Assembly (NCBI RefSeq): GCF_039655745.1
Contig: NZ_JBBYXI010000001.1
Location: 124,001-188,000 of the forward strand
Length of the DNA stretch: 64,000 nt
DNA from: Hohaiivirga grylli
GTDB taxonomy: Bacteria; Pseudomonadota; Alphaproteobacteria; Rhizobiales; Beijerinckiaceae
Reading direction: 5' to 3'
Part shown: piece after piece, positions 1 through 7,616 of the stretch
Position numbering within the stretch: position 1 is the stretch's first letter
Layout: every line of letters begins with the position of its first letter
Translations under genes and position numbers: made by a program
Notes under the pieces: model-generated
What the model was told of the DNA's origin: nothing
Seen by the model: the letters and a program-made list of their open reading frames with translations, nothing else
The model's database searches: none

Positions 1-271
1 CATTAAGAATACCAAGAACGGATAAAATCGCTCCCGACTCTATCGTCACATTTGTAGCAATATGAGTATAAGGTGTCGTAATACCATCAGAACCATCATG
101 AGCCGTCAGCTCATAGCACATCGTACTATCCATGGTCATATTGCTAATACGACCATCCATTAGGCCAATATCCGTATGGCCTGTAGTACAGATACTTGCG
201 GATGACACACCACCTGAAAGAGCGGCAATAAGCAGCGCAAGGGAAGAAACTCCCAAGATTTTATAATTCAT
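1..271 (-). CDS. Secreted autotransporter-like protein, N-terminal part
   Basis: An open frame starts at ATG 271 and runs off the left edge, so only the first 90 residues are visible. Residues 1-26 form a clear Sec signal peptide (MNYK start, hydrophobic stretch, likely cleavage after VSSA). The mature part is Thr/Ser/Gly-rich and ends with a run of the type NVTIESGAILSVLG, which resembles the turns of a beta-helical autotransporter passenger. A GGGG ribosome site lies about 8 bases before the ATG. The idea of a type V secreted surface protein is supported by the barrel-tail remnant just upstream on the same strand. Family assignment is an inference because the barrel lies outside the window; a plain secreted protein is the alternative. 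Confidence 0.6.
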   Translation of the reverse strand, partial: MNYKILGVSSLALLIAALSGGVSSASICTTGHTDIGLMDGRISNMTMDSTMCYELTAHDGSDGITTPYTHIATNVTIESGAILSVLGILN

Positions 272-315
272 TATATGCCCCAAACAAGCATTGATATTGT
301 ATATATTTGTTGGGC

Positions 316-344
316 TTTTACATAAACGTAACGTTAATTGTCAA
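316..344 (-). promoter_or_regulatory. Possible promoter of the autotransporter-like gene
   Basis: A perfect TTGACA -35 box lies at 339-344 on the minus strand, about 70 bases before the start codon at 271. The -10 at the right distance (GTAAAA, 316-321) is poor, so only the -35 is convincing. A palindromic AACGTTACGTT lies between the boxes. Confidence 0.3.
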
Positions 345-393
345 GAATTATATAAGATATACGAATTCACAAATGTATTAATAAAATAAATAC

Positions 394-430
394 AATTCAA
401 AGCAGAATTAATACCTGCTTTGAATTTTTT
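394..430. terminator. Hairpin terminator behind barrel remnant
   Basis: Perfect 12-bp stem (AATTCAAAGCAG at 394-405, CTGCTTTGAATT at 415-426) with a 9-base loop. T-rich sequence follows on both strands, so it can stop transcription leaving cycA and the barrel remnant on the minus strand. Confidence 0.7.
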
Positions 431-437
431 ATTAATA

Positions 438-530
438 TCAAAATTGATACCTTAGGCTTAAATCGGCCTGAATAGAAACAGTGACGTTACGGCCGAAGGT
501 ATACTTCGCTCCAGATCCGCAAATGAGAGC
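438..530 (-). pseudogene. Outer-membrane barrel C-terminal fragment
   Basis: Directly after the cycA stop codon the minus strand encodes, in another frame, about 30 residues ending GRNVTVSIQADLSLRYQF and a TGA at 438. Alternating hydrophobic residues and a terminal phenylalanine are the signature of the last beta strand of an autotransporter or other outer-membrane barrel. There is no start codon or upstream coding sequence for it, because the frame runs into cycA. I read it as the severed 3' end of an autotransporter gene whose body was lost when cycA came to lie here. The terminator at 394-430 would have belonged to it. The fragment is short, so chance resemblance is possible. Confidence 0.45.
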
Positions 531-532
531 TT

Positions 533-1957
533 TTAGAGAGTCTCTTTTGCAAGAGCATCCTGCTTCTTGTTACGGAAGAAATATCCGATGGCAAGGATGA
601 CAAACCACAGCGGTGTAACAATCAATGCCTCGCGTGTATCCTGTTCGAATGTAAGCAGAACAATCACACCTGCAAAGAAGGCAAGAGCAACCCAGCTCAT
701 AAGAATACCGAATGGCATTTTGTAAGTTGAGCTCTGGTGAAGCTGCGGCCGACGCCTTCTATACACGAGATATGAAGCAAGAATGATACTCCATACAAAC
801 ATGAATAGAATGGCAGAAACTGTCGTCACCAATGTGAAAACCGTAACAACATCAGGGATGAGGAAAACAAGAACCACACCACCAAGCAGACAGATGCACG
901 AGAACATCAATCCATTTGAAGGAACAAACCTCTTGGATAATTTACCAAAGCTACCCGGCGCATCACCCATTTTTGCCAAGCCATAAAGCATTCGGCTTGT
1001 TGAGAAGATGCCGCTGTTGGCAGAAGATGCTGCCGATGTCAGCACAACAAAATTGATAATCCCTGCTGCTGCCGGCAATCCGACAAGAACAAACATTTCA
1101 ACAAACGGGCTTTTACCAGCTTCAATCAAGTTCCATGGGGTCACAGACATAATCATGATCAGTGCAAAAACATAGAACATGATAATACGGATTGGGATGG
1201 AATTAATGGCTTTTGGCAGAGTCTTGTAAGGATCTTTAGCTTCAGCAGCCGTTGCTCCGACAAGCTCAATACCAACAAAGGCAAAAATAGCGATCTGGAA
1301 ACCTGCGAAGAAGCCCATTATCCCTTTCGGGAACATCCCGCCATGGTTCCATAAATTATCAAGAGTTGCCGCAGTTCCCGTTGGAGACTGAAAATGCGTT
1401 GTAACCAGAATACCGCCAATCACAATCAAGGCAACGATGGCAACAATCTTGATCATGGCAAACCAGAATTCCAGCTCACCAAACATTTTTACCGTGACCA
1501 GATTGAGAACCAGTAATAGCAAGATACAGGCTAATCCGGATATCCAGTTTGGCATATCCGGATACCAGAACTGACAGTAATGACTGATCGCCACAACATC
1601 GGCCATACCCGTAACAACCCAGCAGAACCAATATGTCCAGCCAGTAAAATAGCCAGCCCACGGCCCTAAAAGATCAGCAGCAAAATCAGTAAAGGACTTA
1701 TACTGGAGGTTTGATAAAAGCAGCTCGCCCATGGCGCGCATAACAAAGAAGAGTACAAATCCAATAATCATATAAACGAAGATGATAGACGGACCCGCCA
1801 GCTGAATTGTTTTACCAGAGCCCATGAAAAGCCCTGTTCCAATGGCACCACCGATTGCAATCAGCTGGATATGGCGGTTGGTCAGATTACGCTGGAGCCC
1901 CTGTCCATCAGATGTCTCCTCCCCGGAGACAGAAGGATTTAATCCCTTGTCAGACAT
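533..1957 (-). CDS. cycA: D-serine/D-alanine/glycine transporter
   Basis: Inner-membrane permease of the amino acid-polyamine-organocation superfamily, 474 residues with about 12 membrane segments. The stretch from RNLTNRHIQLIAIGGAIGTG through the first four helices is nearly identical to what I know of enterobacterial CycA, including the GAIGTGLFMGSG substrate-binding loop, so the specificity for glycine, D-alanine and D-serine by proton symport is well supported. The start ATG at 1957 gives the usual length. It is the last gene before the autotransporter remnant and is separated from the LysE gene by 214 bases, so it probably has its own promoter. Import of D-alanine and D-serine could feed peptidoglycan metabolism. 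Confidence 0.95.
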   Translation of the reverse strand: MSDKGLNPSVSGEETSDGQGLQRNLTNRHIQLIAIGGAIGTGLFMGSGKTIQLAGPSIIFVYMIIGFVLFFVMRAMGELLLSNLQYKSFTDFAADLLGPWAGYFTGWTYWFCWVVTGMADVVAISHYCQFWYPDMPNWISGLACILLLLVLNLVTVKMFGELEFWFAMIKIVAIVALIVIGGILVTTHFQSPTGTAATLDNLWNHGGMFPKGIMGFFAGFQIAIFAFVGIELVGATAAEAKDPYKTLPKAINSIPIRIIMFYVFALIMIMSVTPWNLIEAGKSPFVEMFVLVGLPAAAGIINFVVLTSAASSANSGIFSTSRMLYGLAKMGDAPGSFGKLSKRFVPSNGLMFSCICLLGGVVLVFLIPDVVTVFTLVTTVSAILFMFVWSIILASYLVYRRRRPQLHQSSTYKMPFGILMSWVALAFFAGVIVLLTFEQDTREALIVTPLWFVILAIGYFFRNKKQDALAKETL

Positions 1958-1976
1958 TTTTTAGCACTTTCCGGGA

Positions 1977-2002
1977 TGCCTGCTATGAGAACTCTGCAGG
2001 CA
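1977..2002 (-). promoter_or_regulatory. Hairpin in the cycA leader
   Basis: TGCCTGC (1977-1983) pairs with GCAGGCA (1996-2002) around a 12-base loop, 20 bases upstream of the cycA start. No match to a glycine riboswitch was seen. It may affect translation of cycA. Confidence 0.3.
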
Positions 2003-2089
2003 AACCCTTTCAATTACGTGATTATTAATAGTTTTTCATACAGAACATTATCGATTTTGCAGCGTTCATTACATAATGCAATAAACAAT

Positions 2090-2113
2090 ATTGATAACAC
2101 TGATGGTATCAAT
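2090..2113. promoter_or_regulatory. Palindrome between lysE-like gene and cycA
   Basis: ATTGATA (2090-2096) and TATCAAT (2107-2113) form a 7-bp inverted repeat with a 10-base centre and no T-run. The spacing fits a dimeric repressor site upstream of cycA; the regulator is unknown. Confidence 0.3.
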
Positions 2114-2171
2114 AACCGGAGTTGCGAGCATATTGACGATGAACCCAATCTACGGGTGTTGATATGATCAA

Positions 2172-2810
2172 CTACCGCCCAAGGGTCAGCATCCTTAAAG
2201 CAAAAGCACCAAAAATCCCGGCAAAACTATAATCAATAACCCGCAAAATTTTTGGTTTACTCTGCAGGATATACGTAACCTTATTGGCACCAAGGATTAA
2301 TAAAACGCATAATGGGCCAGATATCATCATAAAGAAAATACCAAGGAAGAGCAGCTTTGAAGGGGTATGCGGATCCCCTGCCTGAACGAACTGAGGCAGA
2401 AACGTTACAAAAAACAGGACAACTTTCGGGTTTGACAGATTAATCCCGATACCCACCAGCATGTTCTGCCAGAATGAAACTTCTTGCTTCTTTTCCACCT
2501 GCAGTCGGAATGTTGAGCCACTGCGAATAGCATTAAAGGCCAGCCAGAGCAGATACACGGCACCAATAATTTTCAAAGCAGAGAAGGCAACTTCAGAAGC
2601 ATGTAAAAGTGCTGAAATACCGAGCGCTGCCAATATGGTATGCATACCGCAGCCAAGAAGAGCTCCAACCAAACAGGCAAAACCAGCTTTCCGACCACTC
2701 GACAATGTCTTAGCTAAAAACAGACTCATGTCAGGGCCTGGCGTGATAAATAGCAGAAAGCACGCAACAGAAAAGCTGAGAAGAACAGAAAGATCAGGCA
2801 GAAAAAACAT
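2172..2810 (-). CDS. LysE/RhtB family amino acid exporter
   Basis: Integral membrane protein of 212 residues with six predicted helices. The N-terminal FITPGPDMSLFLAKTLSSGR is the signature of the LysE/RhtB translocator superfamily (TPGPD motif), followed by the AGFACLVGALLG helix typical of the RhtB branch. Such proteins export amino acids such as homoserine, threonine, leucine or lysine, using the proton gradient. The substrate cannot be read from sequence. It lies between ggt and cycA on the same strand, but hairpins on both sides suggest a single-gene transcript. Length is normal for the family. Confidence 0.88.
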   Translation of the reverse strand: MFFLPDLSVLLSFSVACFLLFITPGPDMSLFLAKTLSSGRKAGFACLVGALLGCGMHTILAALGISALLHASEVAFSALKIIGAVYLLWLAFNAIRSGSTFRLQVEKKQEVSFWQNMLVGIGINLSNPKVVLFFVTFLPQFVQAGDPHTPSKLLFLGIFFMMISGPLCVLLILGANKVTYILQSKPKILRVIDYSFAGIFGAFALRMLTLGR

Positions 2811-2841
2811 AGAAGCACCTATAGAACAACTATGCTTCTAA

Positions 2842-2879
2842 CGGATAACTGACACCTTTTAAAGAGTGTCAGTTATCCG
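2842..2879. terminator. Long perfect hairpin downstream of ggt
   Basis: A perfect 14-bp inverted repeat (CGGATAACTGACAC at 2842-2855, GTGTCAGTTATCCG at 2866-2879) with a 10-base loop lies between the ggt stop and the LysE-family start. It lacks a U-tract, so it may be a processing or stability hairpin or an operator rather than a classical terminator. Confidence 0.5.
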
Positions 2880-2896
2880 CATGTCATTGGGTAATA

Positions 2897-4681
2897 TTAA
2901 TTCCCGATAGCCACGCCTTCACGACGGCTGTCTGCACCGCCCGTAAAGCCTTCAGGCGTTACAACAATCGCCTGAATACCGGAATTCTGCTCCATGAGCT
3001 TTACCTCATGCCCAAGCGCTTCCAGAGCAGCCTTCCAGCCCTCTGCTTCTGTTCCGGCTTCAAGTTCGGTTGGACCATTACGACTGCCCGCATTTGGAAG
3101 ATCAACGGCAACCTGTGGGTCAAATTTCCAATCCAGCAATGCAACAAGGGTCTTTGTTACATAAGGGATAATCTGACTACCACCGGGAGAGCCGACAACC
3201 GCATACAGATCACCGTTCTTATCAAAGACGATAGCTGGTGCCATAGAACTGCGGGGCCGTTTTCCCGGCTCCACGCGATTTGCAACCGGCTTGTCTTCTT
3301 CGGTTGGTGAGAAATTAAAGTCAGTCAGCTCATTATTCAGCAAAAAGCCACTCTTTGTCATCTGTCGTGAGCCAAAGCCATCTTCGATGGTTGTGGTCAT
3401 GGAAACGGCATTACCAAAGCGGTCAATGATCGCAAGGTGACTTGTACCATGTTCAATGCCATCTGATGGGGCAAATAACATCGTCTTTTTCATGGGAGGG
3501 GTACCAGCTTTGGCCTTACCCATGGATTTTTTCGGGTCAATCAGCTCTGCCCGGCTGGCAAGGTAATTTTTATCCAGCAGGCCTTCTGACGGCACGTCAA
3601 CAAAACCCGGGTCACCCACGTAGAGATTACGATCAGCAAAAGCAAGGCGCTCAGCTTCTGAAATCCAATGGGTGGAATTAGGCCCCGGGTTTTCAGAAAA
3701 ACTCGTCATGTCATGGCGTTGGAGAATACCGAGTGCCTGCAATACCGCAATACCACCAGAGCTTGGCGGCGGCATGCTGCAGACCACATAATCGCGATAA
3801 GGGCTGCACAATGCCTCACGCTCAATTGCTTTATAAGCTTTAAGATCAGAGAGGCTGAGAAAACCGGAGTTTTTCGGATGAGACGTAACGGTATTCACGA
3901 TATCCTTCGCGATATCACCAGAGTAAAAGACATCAGCCCCTTTTTCTGCAATTGCTTTGAAGGTTTTTGCCAAAGCTGGATTCTTTAAGATGAACCCAAC
4001 GTCTCTTGCCTTACCGGTTTCATCGTAAAAATAAGCCTTGGCAACCGGATTGGCTGCAAGATATTTATCTCTCGCAATAGCCCCGCTCAAACGGGGAGAG
4101 ACTGTAAAACCATCTTCAGCCAGTTTAATTGCGGGTTGGAAGAGACGCTCCCATGGTAGTTTGCCCCATTTTTTATGGGCCAGCTCCAGCGCCCGCAATG
4201 TGCCCGGTGTGCCAACTGAGCGGCCACCAACAACCGCCTCATAAAATGGCATCGGCTTGCCATCTGCCATCATAAAGAGATCAGGCTTTGCGCTCGATGG
4301 AGCCGTTTCACGCCCGTCAATTGTACTGACTTTCTTCTCAGCTTTATCCCAATGCACCAGAAACAGGCCGCCACCGATACCCGAGCTTTGTGGCTCAACA
4401 AGATTGAGAACCATTTGCGCTGCAATGGCGGCATCAACCGCACTGCCACCTTCTGCGAGAATTTCACGCCCAGCTGCGGCAGCTAACGGGTTAGCGGCCG
4501 CAATCATATCCTGCTTAGAATGAGCTGCAGGGTGGAAATTGCGACCGCTTGAAGCTTCAGGAGCCGGAGCCAATGTCGTCTGAGTAGAGCCTGTTATCGG
4601 TTTAAAAACCGCAACGGCAAATGCTGCTGATAACAAAAGGCCACGTAAAGTGATGTATTGGGTAGGAGATCTGGAGCGCAT
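2897..4681 (-). CDS. ggt: Gamma-glutamyltransferase precursor
   Basis: Periplasmic enzyme that hydrolyses glutathione and other gamma-glutamyl compounds or transfers the gamma-glutamyl group. The 594-residue precursor begins with a signal peptide (about residues 1-32). The autoprocessing and catalytic threonine is Thr413 in HGTSHLAIID, splitting the chain into large and small subunits. Substrate-binding elements are visible: Arg124 in DGRETAP, the GSRQ segment followed by LLNNELTDF, and the GSPGGSQI oxyanion loop. The upstream promoter region is shared with a 96-base gap to lpxXL. A function in using host or environmental glutathione as amino acid source is likely. Confidence 0.95.
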   Translation of the reverse strand: MRSRSPTQYITLRGLLLSAAFAVAVFKPITGSTQTTLAPAPEASSGRNFHPAAHSKQDMIAAANPLAAAAGREILAEGGSAVDAAIAAQMVLNLVEPQSSGIGGGLFLVHWDKAEKKVSTIDGRETAPSSAKPDLFMMADGKPMPFYEAVVGGRSVGTPGTLRALELAHKKWGKLPWERLFQPAIKLAEDGFTVSPRLSGAIARDKYLAANPVAKAYFYDETGKARDVGFILKNPALAKTFKAIAEKGADVFYSGDIAKDIVNTVTSHPKNSGFLSLSDLKAYKAIEREALCSPYRDYVVCSMPPPSSGGIAVLQALGILQRHDMTSFSENPGPNSTHWISEAERLAFADRNLYVGDPGFVDVPSEGLLDKNYLASRAELIDPKKSMGKAKAGTPPMKKTMLFAPSDGIEHGTSHLAIIDRFGNAVSMTTTIEDGFGSRQMTKSGFLLNNELTDFNFSPTEEDKPVANRVEPGKRPRSSMAPAIVFDKNGDLYAVVGSPGGSQIIPYVTKTLVALLDWKFDPQVAVDLPNAGSRNGPTELEAGTEAEGWKAALEALGHEVKLMEQNSGIQAIVVTPEGFTGGADSRREGVAIGN

Positions 4682-4777
4682 GATTCTCTTTTAATCCGTA
4701 TGTCACAAGGGATCAAAGAGTGCGACGACTATTGTATCGAAACAATCAACCAAAAGACTAATGCGGTAAAAAAGAAA

Positions 4778-5707
4778 TTACTTTGCCTTTGGCAGCGGGC
4801 GCCAGCGACGATGCATCCAGAGCCATTGCTCTGGATATTCCCGCACCCATTCCTCGACAACATCGGTCATCATCTGCATAGCCCCTTGCACATCAACCAG
4901 ACCTTCCTCATCACGCGGAAGATCAAGCGGTGGGGTCAACTGCAAGCGAAAACGAAGATTTGGCAGACGGATCACGCGTACACCATGAACCGGACAATCA
5001 AACTGGCGGGCAAATTTTGCCATGATCGGGTTTACCATACATTCACGCCCCATGAAGTTTACCTTCACACCACGTGTAAAATGCTGGTCAATCAGCATAC
5101 CGAGATGCCCACCACGCTCAAGAGCAGAGTGAAACGCGAAAGCTGCACCCTGTCGCGCCGCTTCAAGGTTACCCATCGTCCCGGAGCGGATTTCATGGAG
5201 AACCCGTGCAATACCGGGATCATTCGGCGCACGGAATACTGCTGTCGTCTCAAGATCATATTTGGCAGCACAGATTGCCGGTAGTTCCCAATTGGCAAGA
5301 TGAGCTGAGAAAATCAGCCCGGGCTTGCCGTCTTCACGCAGATCAATAAAATGCTCAATACCATCAACCTCAATGCGGCCAACGTTGTCTGAGCCATATT
5401 CGTAATCGAACAGCGTACTAAGATGCGCGTATTCCGTACCAACCCGGCCAAGATTCTCCCAAGCGCCCTTGGCAATCCGTTTACGCTCAGCCTCATCCAT
5501 GTCAGGGAAGATTGCCCGTAAATTCGCCATAGCGACTTTATTGACAGGCAAGATCGGGCCAAGAGTACGCGTCAGAAAGCCGCCAAGCGCACTCGAACGT
5601 TCAGGTCCGAGCAAACGCAGGAAACCGAAGACACCGCGAACGATGCCAACCATCACCAGCTCACTCAGCCGTGAAAGCAGACTGCGTTTAGAACGACTCA
5701 TTATCAT
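4778..5707 (-). CDS. lpxXL: Lipid A VLCFA acyltransferase LpxXL
   Basis: Member of the HtrB/LpxL lysophospholipid acyltransferase family, 309 residues with an N-terminal membrane anchor (about residues 15-35). The catalytic HX4E box is His136-Glu141 in SAHLANWE, and the C-terminal EQWLWMHRRW is typical of the family. Its position as the last gene of the acpXL operon marks it as the enzyme that moves the 27-hydroxyoctacosanoate-type chain from AcpXL to lipid A, rather than a laurate or myristate transferase. Two ATG codons (5707 and 5701) are possible starts. It begins 3 bases after the adh stop, so translation is coupled. Confidence 0.9.
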   Translation of the reverse strand: MIMSRSKRSLLSRLSELVMVGIVRGVFGFLRLLGPERSSALGGFLTRTLGPILPVNKVAMANLRAIFPDMDEAERKRIAKGAWENLGRVGTEYAHLSTLFDYEYGSDNVGRIEVDGIEHFIDLREDGKPGLIFSAHLANWELPAICAAKYDLETTAVFRAPNDPGIARVLHEIRSGTMGNLEAARQGAAFAFHSALERGGHLGMLIDQHFTRGVKVNFMGRECMVNPIMAKFARQFDCPVHGVRVIRLPNLRFRLQLTPPLDLPRDEEGLVDVQGAMQMMTDVVEEWVREYPEQWLWMHRRWRPLPKAK

Positions 5708-5710
5708 GTA

Positions 5711-6733
5711 TCAGAGCGAAACCAGAATCTTACCGAAGACCTTACGGCCTTCAAGGCGTTCCAGCCCCGTGGCATAATCATCAAGCGGGAACACGGTATC
5801 GATAACCGGATTCATGCCCCCAGACATCTTTTCCAGTGACTCGCTAATGTTGCGGATAGTGCAACCGAAAGAGCCAAAAATCTTGTACTGCTGCTGGAAG
5901 AGCTGCATCAGGTTCATGGTTGTAGAAACACCGGTTGTTGAACCACAGGTTACCAAGCGGCCACCGCGCTTCAGGCACAGGAGGCTGCCGTTCCAAGTAT
6001 CAACACCAACGTGTTCAAATACAACATCAACACCCTTGCGCTTTGTCAGGCGACGAACTTCGCCTTCAAAACGTTCAGTGCGGTAATTGATCACGAAATC
6101 AGCGCCAAGCTCTTTAGCCTTTGCACCCTTTTCATCATCGCCAACAGTTGCGTAAATTGTACAGCCAATAGCCTTAGCCATCTTAATGGCCGTTGTACCG
6201 ATACCAGAGCCACCAGCATGAACCAGAATGGATTCACCCGGTAAAAGCTTGGCGTTATCAAACAGCATATGCTGAACGGTACCGAAAGCGATTGGGGCGC
6301 AAGCTGCATCTTCAAATGAAACGTTATCTGGAACAGGAATAACCAGACGTGCTGGCATATTGATAAGTTCCTGACCGAAACCATCAATATGGAAGCCGTA
6401 AACACCACCAACGTTTTCACAAAGGTTATCACGGCCAGCCTTACAGGCCGGGCATTCGCCACATGTCTTGGCGCCATACATGGCAACCTTCTGGCCCGGC
6501 TTCACATTTGTGACGCCCTCACCAACGCAGACGATTTCACCAGAGGCTTCAGCACCAATGCTAAGAGGAAGTTTGCGCTTGGCAAAAGCCATGCCACGGT
6601 AACCCCAGACGTCAATGTGGTTGAGACCAACAGCCTTAACCCTGATCTGGACTTCACCGGCTTCTGGTGCTGACGGATTTTCAACTTCTACGATTCTCAG
6701 ATCGCGATCGCCGAACAGCTGAAGTGCGCGCAT
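5711..6733 (-). CDS. VLCFA-cluster zinc-type dehydrogenase/reductase
   Basis: Medium-chain dehydrogenase/reductase of 340 residues, equivalent to the gene called adh2XL in rhizobial VLCFA clusters. The ATG at 6733 (MRALQLFG) is preferred because GGGAAG lies 8 bases before it; a TTG 15 bases upstream is also in frame. The GroES-like domain keeps the structural zinc lobe CGECPACKAGRDNLC. Both first-shell catalytic zinc ligands are absent: Asn replaces Cys in VGLNHIDV and Ala replaces His in GAEASGE. The Rossmann domain has GGSGIGTTAIKMA. This makes a quinone-reductase or enoyl-reductase-like hydride transfer more likely than alcohol oxidation. It could supply the enoyl-ACP reduction of the cycle; that is inference. 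Confidence 0.85.
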   Translation of the reverse strand: MRALQLFGDRDLRIVEVENPSAPEAGEVQIRVKAVGLNHIDVWGYRGMAFAKRKLPLSIGAEASGEIVCVGEGVTNVKPGQKVAMYGAKTCGECPACKAGRDNLCENVGGVYGFHIDGFGQELINMPARLVIPVPDNVSFEDAACAPIAFGTVQHMLFDNAKLLPGESILVHAGGSGIGTTAIKMAKAIGCTIYATVGDDEKGAKAKELGADFVINYRTERFEGEVRRLTKRKGVDVVFEHVGVDTWNGSLLCLKRGGRLVTCGSTTGVSTTMNLMQLFQQQYKIFGSFGCTIRNISESLEKMSGGMNPVIDTVFPLDDYATGLERLEGRKVFGKILVSL

Positions 6734-6762
6734 ATGATTACTTCCCAAATAAACAAATAGAA

Positions 6763-6789
6763 CCGGATGAAGTTTAACGCTTCATCCGG
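6763..6789 (-). promoter_or_regulatory. Hairpin between fabG and adh
   Basis: Perfect 10-bp stem (CCGGATGAAG at 6763-6772, CTTCATCCGG at 6780-6789) with a 7-base loop in the 136-base gap between the SDR gene and adh. There is no U-tract. It is probably an RNA processing or stability element inside the operon. Confidence 0.45.
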
Positions 6790-6869
6790 CTAAAACCTAA
6801 TAAGGGGATTACAATTACAAAGGCCGCTTGGCAAGCCCTAGTTGGTAAGTGCGACGGTAAGACAGGCTT

Positions 6870-7616
6870 TTAGCGATGTACGCCTGTCATAGCCGTTAAA
6901 CCACCATCAATCGGCAAATAGGCGCCATTGATATAGGCTGATGTCTCTGCCATCAGAAAAGCGCAAAGCGCTGCAACTTCTTCTGTTTTAGCAAAACGAC
7001 CAGCCGGAATCTGCTTTTCCATATTTTCACGATAGGCTGCGTAAGAAGCCATCATGTCGGTATCGATAAAGCCGGGGGCAATATAATTGACGGTGATACC
7101 ACGCTTTGCAGATTCAACAGCTAATGTCCGGCAGTAGGAAAGCATCGCGCCTTTTGAAGCTGCATAAGCGGCATTACCCTGACTGCCGTGCAAAGCTGTT
7201 ACTGAACCCATAACAGCAATTCGGCCTTCACGGGCACGCATCATAGAGCGGATAACAGATTTCACAATCTGGGTCAGAGACCAGAAGTTTACCTGCATGG
7301 CAGCTTCAGCCTTATCCTGAGCCATCATGGCTGCAAGAGCATCATAAGGCTGCCCGGCATTATGGATAAAACCATACCAGGTTTCTTCCTGAAGCTTTTC
7401 GCAGAAGGCATCAAGCGCAGCGCGATCAGACAGATCAAGCTCTGTGGCATTGATCTGACGGCCAGTCTCTTCGGAAAGCTGCTTTGCCAGTTCAAGAGCC
7501 GCAGCGCCAGAAGAGCGATAGGTGAAATCAACATCATAACCATTTGTGGCAAGGGCGCGAACGATAGCCCCGCCAACGCCTTTAGCTCCACCGGTTACAA
7601 GGATACGCTTACTCAT
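6870..7616 (-). CDS. 3-oxoacyl-ACP reductase (FabG-like SDR)
   Basis: Short-chain dehydrogenase/reductase of 248 residues. The start ATG at 7616 overlaps the fabF1 stop in an ATGA junction; a longer in-frame reading from 7688 would run deep into fabF1 and is rejected. The cofactor motif is TGGAKGVGGAI at residues 7-17. The catalytic Ser, Tyr and Lys lie in GSVTALHGSQGNAAYAASKG, and the C-terminus carries the usual NGAYLPIDGG. In this operon it should reduce the beta-ketoacyl-AcpXL to the 3-hydroxyacyl form with NADPH. The classic rhizobial VLCFA cluster, as I recall it, has six genes without a ketoreductase, so its presence here completes the cycle. Confidence 0.9.
   Translation of the reverse strand: MSKRILVTGGAKGVGGAIVRALATNGYDVDFTYRSSGAAALELAKQLSEETGRQINATELDLSDRAALDAFCEKLQEETWYGFIHNAGQPYDALAAMMAQDKAEAAMQVNFWSLTQIVKSVIRSMMRAREGRIAVMGSVTALHGSQGNAAYAASKGAMLSYCRTLAVESAKRGITVNYIAPGFIDTDMMASYAAYRENMEKQIPAGRFAKTEEVAALCAFLMAETSAYINGAYLPIDGGLTAMTGVHR

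Noticed and set aside
1976..2167. 63-codon plus-strand frame between lysE-like gene and cycA
   Set aside because: It covers the cycA leader hairpin and palindrome and has no ribosome site or known relative.
1938..2171. Glycine riboswitch before cycA
   Set aside because: Only a simple 7-bp hairpin is present; the tandem aptamer core was not recognised.
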